This document shows positions 1-9,935 of a DNA stretch of 17,559 bases, one piece after another. Source of the stretch: Cloacimonetes bacterium UBA4175 (GTDB taxonomy: Bacteria > Cloacimonadota > Cloacimonadia > Cloacimonadales > Cloacimonadaceae); assembly GCA_002379855.1 (NCBI GenBank), contig DFUX01000004.1, positions 1 to 17,559 on the forward strand. Direction: 5' to 3'. Each line of letters opens with the position of its first letter. Within the stretch, counting starts at the first letter, position 1. Under the pieces are notes generated by a model. That model was given only the letters and a program-made list of their open reading frames with translations, ran no database searches and was not told the origin of the DNA. A program made the position numbers and the translations under genes.

Positions 1-17
1 TGTCATCCGCGTTCTAT
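1..17 (-). repeat. Edge fragment of dispersed repeat (copy 1)
   Basis: The reverse complement of bases 2-17 reads ATAGAACGCGGATGAC and is identical to bases 6904-6919. A diverged version lies near 17530-17542. It starts 2 nt beyond the stop codon of the ABC permease and runs off the window edge, so only the first part of the element is visible. Exact 16-base identity in noncoding sequence supports a repeat family, but its extent here is unknown. Confidence 0.55.
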
Positions 18-18
18 T

Positions 19-1301
19 CTATTCAAAATAATAAATCGCCTGTATGGGATCGATGCTGGCAGCCCTGATGGCGGGGTAGAGTCCGGAGAGAAAGCCTGTG
101 AGGATGGAGAAAAAGAGGCCCAGCGCCACACCCTGGAGGGGCAGGTAGAGGGGGAAACTGATGGCTTTGCCGATGAGGGTCAGGATCAGCCAGGCCAGGG
201 CGATGCCCAACAAGGCTCCGAGAGTGGCAAGCATGATGGCTTCCAGGATAAAATAGACAAAGATGTCCCGGTCGGTGGCGCCGATGCTTTTGCGCACCCC
301 GATCTCGGTCATGCGTTCCTGGATCGAGATCAGCAGGGTGCTGAAGAGCCCGATGCCGCCCACGATCAGCGAGATGGAGGCGATGGCGATGAGGGTGATG
401 TTCCATTTTTCCATGAAGCCGCTGATCTCATGGGTGATGGTGAGCATCATCTGGCCGATATCCAGAAAGCCGAAGTTGGGATACATCCGGTGGCGGGCAA
501 GCAGCAGTTGGCGCGCCTGGTTCTTCATGGCGGAGAATTCCCGCTCCGAGCGCGCCTGCAGGTAGATCATGTGGAGGCCCTTGTTGGTGCCAAAATTATA
601 AACTCCGTATTTGAGGGGGACATACACCGCGCTGAGGTCCTGCCTGCGTTCCCAGCTATTGAAGTTCATGTCGTTGTCTTTGTTGATCTGGTCTTCCGCC
701 AGCACGCCCACGATCTGGAAGCGGCGGTCTCCCAGTTGCAGGGGCTTGCCCACCGGGTTGGCGGAGCCGAACTGCTCTTTGGCAAAATGGTAGCCCAGCA
801 CAAGGACCGGGAGCAGGTTGTCTTCTTCATAGCGGTTATAGTAGCGTCCCTGCAGCAAGCCGTAACTTTTGTTGGCAAAAAACTCCTGATCGGCTGCCCG
901 CATGCGCACCTCGATGTCTTTGTTGCCCAGGCGCAGGATAGAGCCGCTTTCGATCATGGCATAGCTGCTTTTGAGGGGCAGTTGCTGCTTGAGCGCCAGG
1001 TAGTCATCATAATTGAGCCTGCGCACGCTCTGGCTTGCCCTCCGCAAAACCCGCCGCTTGACGCGCCGCCTGGAACCCATAAAATCCTCCTGGTCGGCGG
1101 TGACCACCACAGAATAGTTCCAGCCCATGCCTTCCATATTCTGGTTAATGAGCCGTTTGAGGGCGTAAACGCTGGAGAACATGCTCACCACCGCCAGCAC
1201 GCCGATCACAATGCCCGTGAGGGTGAGCAGCGAGCGCAGCTTGTGGCTGAGGATGCTCTGCAGCGCGCTTTGCAGGGCGTCCCAGGCGGGAACCCTCCGC
1301 C

Positions 1302-1323
<22 letters not shown>
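19..1323 (-). CDS. MacB/FtsX-type ABC transporter permease
   Basis: This is an inner-membrane permease of the MacB/LolC/FtsX class, which couples cytoplasmic ATP hydrolysis to extrusion or periplasmic mechanical work. The N-terminal helix (LRSLLTLTGIVIGVLAVVSM) is followed by a roughly 240-residue periplasmic MacB_PCD-type domain. Three C-terminal helices then form the FtsX domain, with the family signature MTEIGVRKSIGATDRDI between helices 2 and 3. The reading frame stays open to 1389, but the family normally starts just before the WDALQSAL segment. I chose the in-frame ATG at 1321-1323, giving 434 aa and a 22-bp overlap with the end of topA. A CTG at 1303-1305 is an alternative, and no convincing SD settles it. 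An Arg/Lys-rich run (SRRRVKRRVLRRASQSVRR) sits early in the periplasmic domain and is unusual there. No ATPase or adaptor gene lies in the window; they could lie beyond the left edge. The substrate is unknown. Confidence 0.88.
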
Positions 1324-3530
<2,207 letters not shown>

Positions 3531-3575
3531 GCTATATCTCCTTCAGCAGCAGTTTGTGGGAAGCGGAAGCTGTCA

Positions 3576-6500
3576 TTATTCGCCCGGTTCGTTGATGCCG
3601 CAGCATTTCTTATATTTCTTGCCGCTGCCGCAGGGGCAGGGATCGTTGCGGCCGACCTTGGGCGCCACCTGAACCGGCCTCTGCTTGGGCGCGCTGTCGC
3701 CGTAAGGCCCGCTGAATTGCGGGGGCACGCTCATGTCGGTCTGGGAGGCCTGTATCTCTTTGGCGTGCAAGAAAGCGTTGATATCATCATGTTGGGTTTT
3801 GGCGCTATTCAGCATGGATTCCATGTCTTCCTGAGACAGCAGATAGGTGGTGAAGACCTTGCGGGTCACGCCTTCCTGGATGCGGGCGATGAGCGCCTGG
3901 AAGAGGTCGAAGCTCTCACGCTTGTATTCGATGAGGGGGTCTTTGTTGGCATAGGCGCGCAGGTGCACTCCCTCCTTGAGCAAGTCCATTTCGTGCAAAT
4001 GGTCGCGCCATTCGTCGTCCACCACTTCCAGCATGCTGCGGCGTTCGATGTCGCGCAGGGCTTCGGTTCCCACCTGCAGTTCCTTCTTTTCGTATGCCTG
4101 CATCACCAGCGCTTCCAGGGTGTTGCGCAGCAGGTCCTCGTTCTGGTGGTCGCTTTCCAGTTCGGCGGGCGAAATGACCACGTTGAGCGATCTTTTGAAC
4201 CATTGGCAGAGGCGGGGCAGGTTCCAATCCTCTGGATAGCTGCCGGGGGGAATCTGCTCGCCGATCACGCGGCGAACCGTCTCGATGATCATTTCCTGCA
4301 CCTCGTGCTTGAGCGAATAGCCTTTCAGGATGCTGCGCCGGTAGGAGTAGATGACCTCGCGCTGCTGGTTCATCACTTCGTCATATTTGATCAGGTTTTT
4401 GCGGATTTCAAAGTTGTGTTCCTCCACCCGCTTCTGCGCGCGTTCGACCGCCTTGGTCATCCAGGGATGGCGGATGGCGTCGCCGGGCTGCAGCCCCATC
4501 TTCATCATCATGGGGGCGATGCGGTCGGAACCGAAGAGGCGCATCAGGTCGTCTTCCAGAGAAAGGTAGAAACGGCTGGTGCCGGGATCCCCCTGGCGTC
4601 CCGCGCGGCCACGCAACTGACGGTCGATGCGGCGGCTTTCGTGGCGTTCGCTGCCAATCACGTGCAAGCCGTCCACAGGCAGGCCATAGGGGAACTCCGC
4701 GTTGGTGGAGGTAGGCAGGCCGCGGTAGTTTTCGGTGCTTTGGGTCACCACGCCGGCGCCCAGCTTGATGTCCGTGCCGCGTCCGGCCATGTTGGTGGCA
4801 ATGGTCACCGCTCCCGGCTGTCCCGCCAGGGCGATGATCTCAGCTTCACGCTGGTGTTGACGGGCATTGAGAACGTTGTGGGCGATGTTGCGGCGGCGTA
4901 GCAGGCGGCTGATGGTTTCGGAGACCTCCACGCTCACCGTGCCCACCAGCACGGGCTTTTTCTGCTCGTGCCAATAGATGATCTCGTCCATCAGGGCCTG
5001 ATACTTCTCGTTTTTGGTGAGGTATATCACGTCCTCGTGGTCGATGCGGGTGATGGGAACATTGGTTGGTATCACCATCACCGGCAGCTTGTAGATTTCC
5101 ATGAATTCCGCTTCCTCGGTGGCGGCGGTACCGGTCATGCCCGACAGTTTTTCAAACATGCGGAAGTAGTTTTGCAGGGTGATGGTGGCAAAGGTCTGGG
5201 TGCCCGCTTCGATGGCGACGTTTTCCTTGGCTTCCAGGGCCTGGTGCAGCCCATCCGAAAAGCGGCGCCCCGGCATCTGGCGGCCGGTGAATTCGTCCAC
5301 GATCACCACGCGGTTGTCGATCACCACATATTCTTTGTCGTTCTCGTAGAGGGTGTAGGCGCGCAGAAGCTGGTTGATGTTGTGCAACTTCTCGCTTTTA
5401 TCCATAAAGAGGTTGGTTTCAAGGGTCTTGCGTTTGGCTTTTTCCTGATCGTCCAGGCTCTCATCTTCGTCCACGCGGCGCAACAGCTCATCCAGGCTTT
5501 CCACCACAAAGAGGTTGCGGTCGTTGCGGGAGAGCAGTTCACGCCCTTTTTCGCAGAGGTCAACGCTGTTCTGCCGCTCTTCCACCACGTAGAAGAGGTT
5601 ATCGTCCAACTCGTGCATTCTTTTGTCGCGCAGGTAGATGCCTTCCATGTCCAGCAGCAGTTTTTTGAGGCTGCTGTCCTGCATCAGCTTGTAAAAGGCT
5701 TTGTTGCGGGGCGCGGCGCGCTGCACCTGCAGCAGCAGGGTGCCCAGGCGGTTGTTGTCCGGGTCAGGGTTGTCTTCCCGGAGTTCCTGGTTGATCTCGC
5801 TCAAAAACCTTTGCACCAGCGCGCTTTGCGATTGCACCAACTGATGCACCTGGGGCTTGATCTCCAGGTAAAAATTCTTGTCCTGGGCGATGGGGCCGCT
5901 GATGATGAGCGGGGTGCGCGCCTCATCGATGAGAATGCTGTCCACCTCGTCCACGATGGCGTAGTAAAAGTCGCGCTGCACCAGTTGGTTGGGAGAGACG
6001 GCCATGTTGTCGCGCAGATAGTCGAAGCCGAATTCGCTGTTCATGCCGTAGGTCACATCGCAGAGGTATGCCTCACGGCGTTCTTCAAAGCTCATACCGG
6101 TGGTGATGCAGCCCACGGTGAGGCCGTGGAAGTTGAAGACGGGGCTCATCCACTCGGCGTCGCGCGATGCCAGATAGTCGTTCACCGTCACCAGATGCGC
6201 GCCGCGGCCAATCAGGGCGTTGAGAAAGAGGGGCAGGGTGGCAACCAGGGTCTTGCCCTCTCCGGTGGCCATCTCGGCGATCTTGCCATCATGCAGCGCC
6301 ATGCCGCCGATCAGTTGAACGTCGAAAGGCACCATGTTCCACACGGTCTCATGCTCGCGCACCACAAAGCTTTGCCCCAGCAGGCGGCGGCAGGTGTCTT
6401 TCACGATGGCGAAGACCTCGGGCAGATAGTCGTCCAGGGTGGATTTGGTGGTTTTTTTGAGGTGTTTGCGCAGTTCGTCGATGTGGTTGTCCAGCCGCGC

Positions 6501-6743
6501 GCGTTCACCCTCGTCGGCTTCCTCGCGATACTCACGCTCCAGGTTCTCCAGTTCATCACGCAGGGGCTGCAGCTTGTCCGCCAGTTCCCCGCGGATTTGC
6601 TGCACCCGCTCCCGCAGTTGATCGTCGTCATATTGCTGCAAGCCCGCGCAGATCTCGTTGATCTCCTTTACCACGGGCAGGTACAGATTCACTTCCTTGG
6701 TGTTTTTATCGCCAAACAGCTTGCGGAGTATCTTTTCCAGCAT
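3576..6743 (-). CDS. secA: Protein translocase ATPase SecA, extended form
   Basis: SecA is the cytosolic/peripheral ATPase that pushes preproteins through SecYEG. Visible landmarks in order are Walker A MATGEGKT (residues 158-165), DEVD (265-268) with IDEARTPLIISGP, TGRQMPGRRFSDGLHQA, the helicase motif TNMAGRGTDIKLG, GSERHESRRIDRQLRGRAGR, and the C-terminal SEC-C zinc motif CPCGSGKKYKKCC. I start at the ATG at 6741-6743 (MLEKILRKLFG), which has an AGGA-type SD about 8 nt upstream; the frame extends 10 codons further without a family-like sequence. At 1055 aa it is about 150-200 residues longer than E. coli SecA. The extra length comes from a charged, coiled-coil-like insert near residues 55-103 and a second insert around 310-380, before the DNLFYVVEERQNSVDL segment. 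Long SecAs of this sort are known in FCB bacteria. Confidence 0.98.
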   Translation of the reverse strand: MLEKILRKLFGDKNTKEVNLYLPVVKEINEICAGLQQYDDDQLRERVQQIRGELADKLQPLRDELENLEREYREEADEGERARLDNHIDELRKHLKKTTKSTLDDYLPEVFAIVKDTCRRLLGQSFVVREHETVWNMVPFDVQLIGGMALHDGKIAEMATGEGKTLVATLPLFLNALIGRGAHLVTVNDYLASRDAEWMSPVFNFHGLTVGCITTGMSFEERREAYLCDVTYGMNSEFGFDYLRDNMAVSPNQLVQRDFYYAIVDEVDSILIDEARTPLIISGPIAQDKNFYLEIKPQVHQLVQSQSALVQRFLSEINQELREDNPDPDNNRLGTLLLQVQRAAPRNKAFYKLMQDSSLKKLLLDMEGIYLRDKRMHELDDNLFYVVEERQNSVDLCEKGRELLSRNDRNLFVVESLDELLRRVDEDESLDDQEKAKRKTLETNLFMDKSEKLHNINQLLRAYTLYENDKEYVVIDNRVVIVDEFTGRQMPGRRFSDGLHQALEAKENVAIEAGTQTFATITLQNYFRMFEKLSGMTGTAATEEAEFMEIYKLPVMVIPTNVPITRIDHEDVIYLTKNEKYQALMDEIIYWHEQKKPVLVGTVSVEVSETISRLLRRRNIAHNVLNARQHQREAEIIALAGQPGAVTIATNMAGRGTDIKLGAGVVTQSTENYRGLPTSTNAEFPYGLPVDGLHVIGSERHESRRIDRQLRGRAGRQGDPGTSRFYLSLEDDLMRLFGSDRIAPMMMKMGLQPGDAIRHPWMTKAVERAQKRVEEHNFEIRKNLIKYDEVMNQQREVIYSYRRSILKGYSLKHEVQEMIIETVRRVIGEQIPPGSYPEDWNLPRLCQWFKRSLNVVISPAELESDHQNEDLLRNTLEALVMQAYEKKELQVGTEALRDIERRSMLEVVDDEWRDHLHEMDLLKEGVHLRAYANKDPLIEYKRESFDLFQALIARIQEGVTRKVFTTYLLSQEDMESMLNSAKTQHDDINAFLHAKEIQASQTDMSVPPQFSGPYGDSAPKQRPVQVAPKVGRNDPCPCGSGKKYKKCCGINEPGE

Positions 6744-6903
6744 CTTACTTGTCCTTTTTCCACTGCCGTTCATCCGCAGGGAGAACGGAGTTTCTTATCT
6801 TTGAATGAGATGCAACTTTCAGGCTGCGGCCTATTGTGTCAATGATTTTGCTCTGGCAGACGGATGGGGACAGCAGTTTTTTTCCCGTGCCGGGAAAATG
6901 ATT

Positions 6904-6993
6904 ATAGAACGCGGATGACTGGATCAACAGGATATTTGAAGGTGGAAAGGTGTTTTTGAGGTGGAAAGGTGGAAAGGTGAAATGGTGAAAAGG
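6904..6993 (+). repeat. Dispersed intergenic repeat (copy 2)
   Basis: The element begins ATAGAACGCGGATGAC, continues through CAGGATATTTGAAGGTGG, and ends in a run of near-identical octamers of the form GGTGGAAA or GGTGAAAN. The same order of blocks occurs inverted at 17471-17542, where the octamer run is shorter. The first 16 bases match the reverse complement of 2-17. It lies wholly between genes. It has no coding capacity of its own and no recognisable transposon ends. Confidence 0.75.
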
Positions 6994-7025
6994 TTCCTCC
7001 GAACAAGTCCACCAGACCCTAAATC

Positions 7026-7066
7026 TGTGTCATCCTGGGCAAGCTTGCTTGACCCGGGATGACACA
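7026..7066. repeat. REP-like palindrome
   Basis: The left arm TGTGTCATCCTGGGCAAGC pairs with the right arm GCTTGACCCGGGATGACACA around a 2-4 nt loop, with one mismatch and one bulge. The result is a hairpin of about 18 bp. No T-run follows on either strand, so it is not a simple intrinsic terminator. Its form (a palindrome built on GTCATCC/GGATGAC, intergenic) is like the repetitive extragenic palindromes common in FCB genomes. Only one copy is visible here. Confidence 0.6.
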
Positions 7067-7142
7067 GTAAATAGCCTGGGGTAGCCTGCCTCAAGCTGGA
7101 TTTCCATCCCCTTTTTCGGCAAGCCTGGCGGATATCGGCTTG

Positions 7143-8582
7143 CTATATTTTGACGTTTACGTTGATGTTTTTGAAGCGTGCCGGGGCAACGCCGTGGCTG
7201 AGCAGCATGGCTTGGCCGGGTTCGCCCTTGCCACAGCTAAAGGTGCCGTGGAAGCCCCACTCTTCCTCGCCGCAGACGCGGTCGCAGGCATTCCAGAAAT
7301 CCTGGGTGATACCAAAGTAGGTGGGTTCTTTCACTATGCCGGTGATGCGGCCGTTCTCGATCTTATAGCCAATCTCGGTGGTAAACTGGAAGTTGTTGCG
7401 GTTGTCGTCGATGCTCCAGGTCTTGGTGAAATCGAGCAGATAGCCGTGTTCAGTGTCCTGGATCAACTGCTCCAGTGAGCCGGAACCGGGAGCCAGGCAG
7501 AAATTGGTCATCCGCACCAGCGGAAAGTCGTCCGCGAAGGAGGCCTTCATGTTGGAAGAGGGCTCCAACCCAAGCATGTGGGCAATGTGGCGGGAGGTCT
7601 GCTGATTGACCAGGATGCCGTCCTTGATGATGTCAACGCGGCGGCCGGGAACGCCCTCGTCATCCACGGGATGGAAGCCCATGCCACGCGGGTCGGTGCT
7701 GTCGGAATAGATGTTCACCTGGGGCGATCCGTATTGGAACTTGCCGAGCATGGAGGGCTTGATGAAGGTCTTGCCGGCATAGGAAATCTCCATGCCAAAG
7801 ATGCGGTCGGCTTCGGTGGCGTGGCCAACGGACTCGTGCAGTTGCAGAGCCAGGTGTCCCGCGCCGATGATGATGTCGGCCCGGTCTTCGGTGATCACGG
7901 GGGCGGAAAGAAGGTCGGTGGCTTCCTTGATGATGCGGTCGCAATTTGCTTCAAAGGCCTGCTGGTGAAAGAGTTCAAAGCCTCCGCGTCCGGCGCTCAT
8001 GTGCCCGGGCCAGGTGCGCGACTGGATTTGGTTGCCGTCGGAGGCGATCACCTCCATCATGGGCAGGGTGTTGTAGAAAGTGGTGTGTGACCAGGTGCCT
8101 TCGCTGTTCAGATAGTATTTCTGCTGTTTTTGAAACTGCGCCATCACGATGGAGTGGACGATCTTGCCCTGGGGTTTGATCCGGGTGGCCAGTCTGCCCA
8201 AAAAGTCGATCTTTTCTTCTTTCGCCATGCTGAAGGGGTCAATCTCCGGCTGGAAGTGATAGGAGGCGCGCAGAGGGGGCAGGGCGGGGAAAGTGACGGG
8301 CTCGCGGGTGAAGTTGCCGCCTTGCTCGGCGTTGGAGACTGCGGCGCGCACCAGGCGGTAGAGCGAGGCTTCGCTGAGATCACTGGTTCCGGCGAAACCC
8401 CAGCAGCCATTGAGCAACACGCGCACGCCGATGGCGACTGAATCGCGGCTGCTGCCATATCCACGCAGAAAGCCGTTCATAAAGTAGATGCCTTCGTTGT
8501 CGGTCTGGGTGACCCGCACATCGGCAAATTCCACGCGGGATAAATCTATCTTTTCCAGAGTTCTTTTGATCAGGTCTTCCAT
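7143..8582 (-). CDS. tldD: TldD-family metalloprotease
   Basis: TldD is the catalytic subunit of the TldD/TldE zinc protease, known from E. coli to cleave the microcin B17 leader and to degrade unfolded peptides such as CcdA. The 479-aa protein has the zinc/catalytic motif HESVGHATEADR, with His249-Glu250-x3-His254. A C-terminal Cys in the GTFSCGKGEPGQAM segment corresponds to the family's third zinc ligand. There is no signal peptide, so it should be cytoplasmic. The ATG at 8580-8582 follows AGGAG with 5 nt spacing. It lies 8 bp after the TldE-like gene, consistent with an obligate heterodimer made from one transcript. Family assignment is strong; the substrate is unknown, and no RiPP precursor is visible nearby. 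Confidence 0.92.
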   Translation of the reverse strand: MEDLIKRTLEKIDLSRVEFADVRVTQTDNEGIYFMNGFLRGYGSSRDSVAIGVRVLLNGCWGFAGTSDLSEASLYRLVRAAVSNAEQGGNFTREPVTFPALPPLRASYHFQPEIDPFSMAKEEKIDFLGRLATRIKPQGKIVHSIVMAQFQKQQKYYLNSEGTWSHTTFYNTLPMMEVIASDGNQIQSRTWPGHMSAGRGGFELFHQQAFEANCDRIIKEATDLLSAPVITEDRADIIIGAGHLALQLHESVGHATEADRIFGMEISYAGKTFIKPSMLGKFQYGSPQVNIYSDSTDPRGMGFHPVDDEGVPGRRVDIIKDGILVNQQTSRHIAHMLGLEPSSNMKASFADDFPLVRMTNFCLAPGSGSLEQLIQDTEHGYLLDFTKTWSIDDNRNNFQFTTEIGYKIENGRITGIVKEPTYFGITQDFWNACDRVCGEEEWGFHGTFSCGKGEPGQAMLLSHGVAPARFKNINVNVKI

Positions 8583-8590
8583 TGAGTCTC

Positions 8591-9919
8591 CTAAATCGTA
8601 TGGGTTGAGGAAGATATGTTGAAGTCACGCACCAGGGCGTGTGGCGCTTTGATGGTGTCTATGTCGAAGAGGTTATAGTTTTCGGAGAAGGGGATGGTGT
8701 GGCAGCGGTTTTCCAGCTCCAGCACATTGTTGAGGATGCGCTCGATGCGTTCGGTGAAGCGCAGGTTGTTCACCACTTTGGAGATTCTGCCATCCTCGAT
8801 CAGGAAGGTGCCGTCGCGCGTGAGGCCGGTGAGCGAGGTTTCACGGGGGTTGATGAAGTTCATGTAGTGCAGGCTGGAGATGTAAAGCCCTTTTTTCACG
8901 CTGCCGGTCATCTGCTCCAGGGTCTTGCTGCCGGCATCGATACGGAGGCAGGAAGCGGTGTTGCCGTTTTTGGGTAGGCCGGTCTTGTGGGAATAGTAGT
9001 TGTTGCACATGAAATTGCGGAAAACGCCCTGCTCGATCAGCTTCAGGGGTCGGTAGATGTGGCCATCCGAGCCATAGGCCCGGCGGATAAGCTGCGGGTC
9101 GATGGGATCATCGGTGATGCTGATGTAAGCGGGAAAGACCTGCTGACCGACCTTGCCTTCAAAAAAGCTGCTGTGGTTGTCCAGGGAGCGGGCGCTCATT
9201 CCGTAGCAGAGATATTGCACAAACTCCGCCAGGCAGCGCGGGGCAAGGATCACATCGTAGTGCCCGGGCTCGACATCGACAATATCGGCAGAGCAAAACT
9301 TGATCTTCCGGATCAGCCGCTCGCTGAAATCCTGTTCATCAAAAAAGCTGAAATCCTCGCCGCCAAAGGTTTCCAACACCGTCACCTGGGACTTGTTATG
9401 CACGGCCTTGACCTCCAGATAGATCGGCGAGACCTCGCTGCTTTTGTCCAGGCCATTGCTGTTGACCAGGCGCTGGGTCTGGTGGTTGCAAATGAAGGTG
9501 CCGAAGATGTCAAAGTCATACATGGAAGCGGCGGCGGCAACTCTGGAGAGGATGCCGGTCTTGCTGGCCAGGGGGATGGCCTCGATGTTGTTGGTCACCG
9601 GACGCTGGGGCGCGAGAGTGAGGTCGCTTTCCAAATCCACAAAATCGGGGTCTTCCGGCAGCTTGTCCACCACCCCGACGGCATCCCGCAGGGCCGCTTC
9701 CAGCTTGGCGGGCTGAGGATCGTCCACCTGGAAGCTGAAGGATTTTTTGCCCTTGTAGATATCCACGGAAAGCTGGGTGCTGAGCTTGCTGATGTTATAG
9801 TTGGTCTGGCTGTGGTAAAAGCGCAGAAAATCGGTGGCCCAGGTCTTTTCCCTGATCTCATACTGAAGCTCGGGATGGGAGGCGAGGAGTTTTTGTAAAT
9901 AGGCTATGCTGTCTTGCAT
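8591..9919 (-). CDS. TldE/PmbA-like protease subunit
   Basis: This is the non-catalytic partner of TldD, thought to shape the cavity that threads extended peptides. The 442-aa protein is collinear with the PmbA/TldE family. Its middle domain contains YDVILAPRCLAEFVQYL, the SFFEGKVGQQVFPAYISI segment, and a CNNYYSHKTGLPKNGN stretch matching the family's YSAR-type glycine-rich loop. The HExxxH motif present in the neighbouring TldD is absent, as expected for TldE. The N-terminal third is weakly conserved. The start at 9917-9919 has GGAGG with 4 nt spacing. It sits 16 bp downstream of the amidohydrolase-like gene and 8 bp upstream of tldD, so all three appear to form one operon. Confidence 0.85.
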   Translation of the reverse strand: MQDSIAYLQKLLASHPELQYEIREKTWATDFLRFYHSQTNYNISKLSTQLSVDIYKGKKSFSFQVDDPQPAKLEAALRDAVGVVDKLPEDPDFVDLESDLTLAPQRPVTNNIEAIPLASKTGILSRVAAAASMYDFDIFGTFICNHQTQRLVNSNGLDKSSEVSPIYLEVKAVHNKSQVTVLETFGGEDFSFFDEQDFSERLIRKIKFCSADIVDVEPGHYDVILAPRCLAEFVQYLCYGMSARSLDNHSSFFEGKVGQQVFPAYISITDDPIDPQLIRRAYGSDGHIYRPLKLIEQGVFRNFMCNNYYSHKTGLPKNGNTASCLRIDAGSKTLEQMTGSVKKGLYISSLHYMNFINPRETSLTGLTRDGTFLIEDGRISKVVNNLRFTERIERILNNVLELENRCHTIPFSENYNLFDIDTIKAPHALVRDFNISSSTHTI

Positions 9920-9935
9920 TTATCCTCCAGACAGG

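Larger units (their letters stand above)
6744..7142. other. Intergenic region upstream of secA
   Basis: There are 399 bp between tldD and secA without a credible gene. It holds the secA ribosome-binding region, a -35-like TTGACA on the minus strand (6837-6842) with no good -10, and a hairpin of 8-bp arms (TTTTCCCG/CGGGAAAA, 6880-6898). It also holds the dispersed repeat (6904-6993), the REP-like palindrome (7026-7066) and a 7-bp-arm hairpin just after the tldD stop (GCAAGCC/GGCTTGC, 7119-7143). That last hairpin has no U-tract on the tldD strand, so it is not a canonical terminator for tldD. Confidence 0.7.

Noticed and set aside
4968..6845. Long plus-strand open frame of 625 codons opposite secA
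   Set aside because: It is the antisense shadow of secA; its His/Val/Gln-rich composition is the usual result of reading a GC-rich gene backwards.
6880..6898. Hairpin TTTTCCCG/CGGGAAAA upstream of secA as a terminator
   Set aside because: On neither strand is the stem followed by a T-run beyond the stem itself, so it cannot be called an intrinsic terminator; it remains only a palindrome.
6745..6927. 60-codon minus-strand open frame ending 1 nt before the secA ATG, suggestive of a SecM-like secretion monitor
   Set aside because: It starts at a TTG within the dispersed repeat, has no SD, no signal or hydrophobic segment and no recognisable arrest motif. The short stop-to-start spacing alone does not support it.
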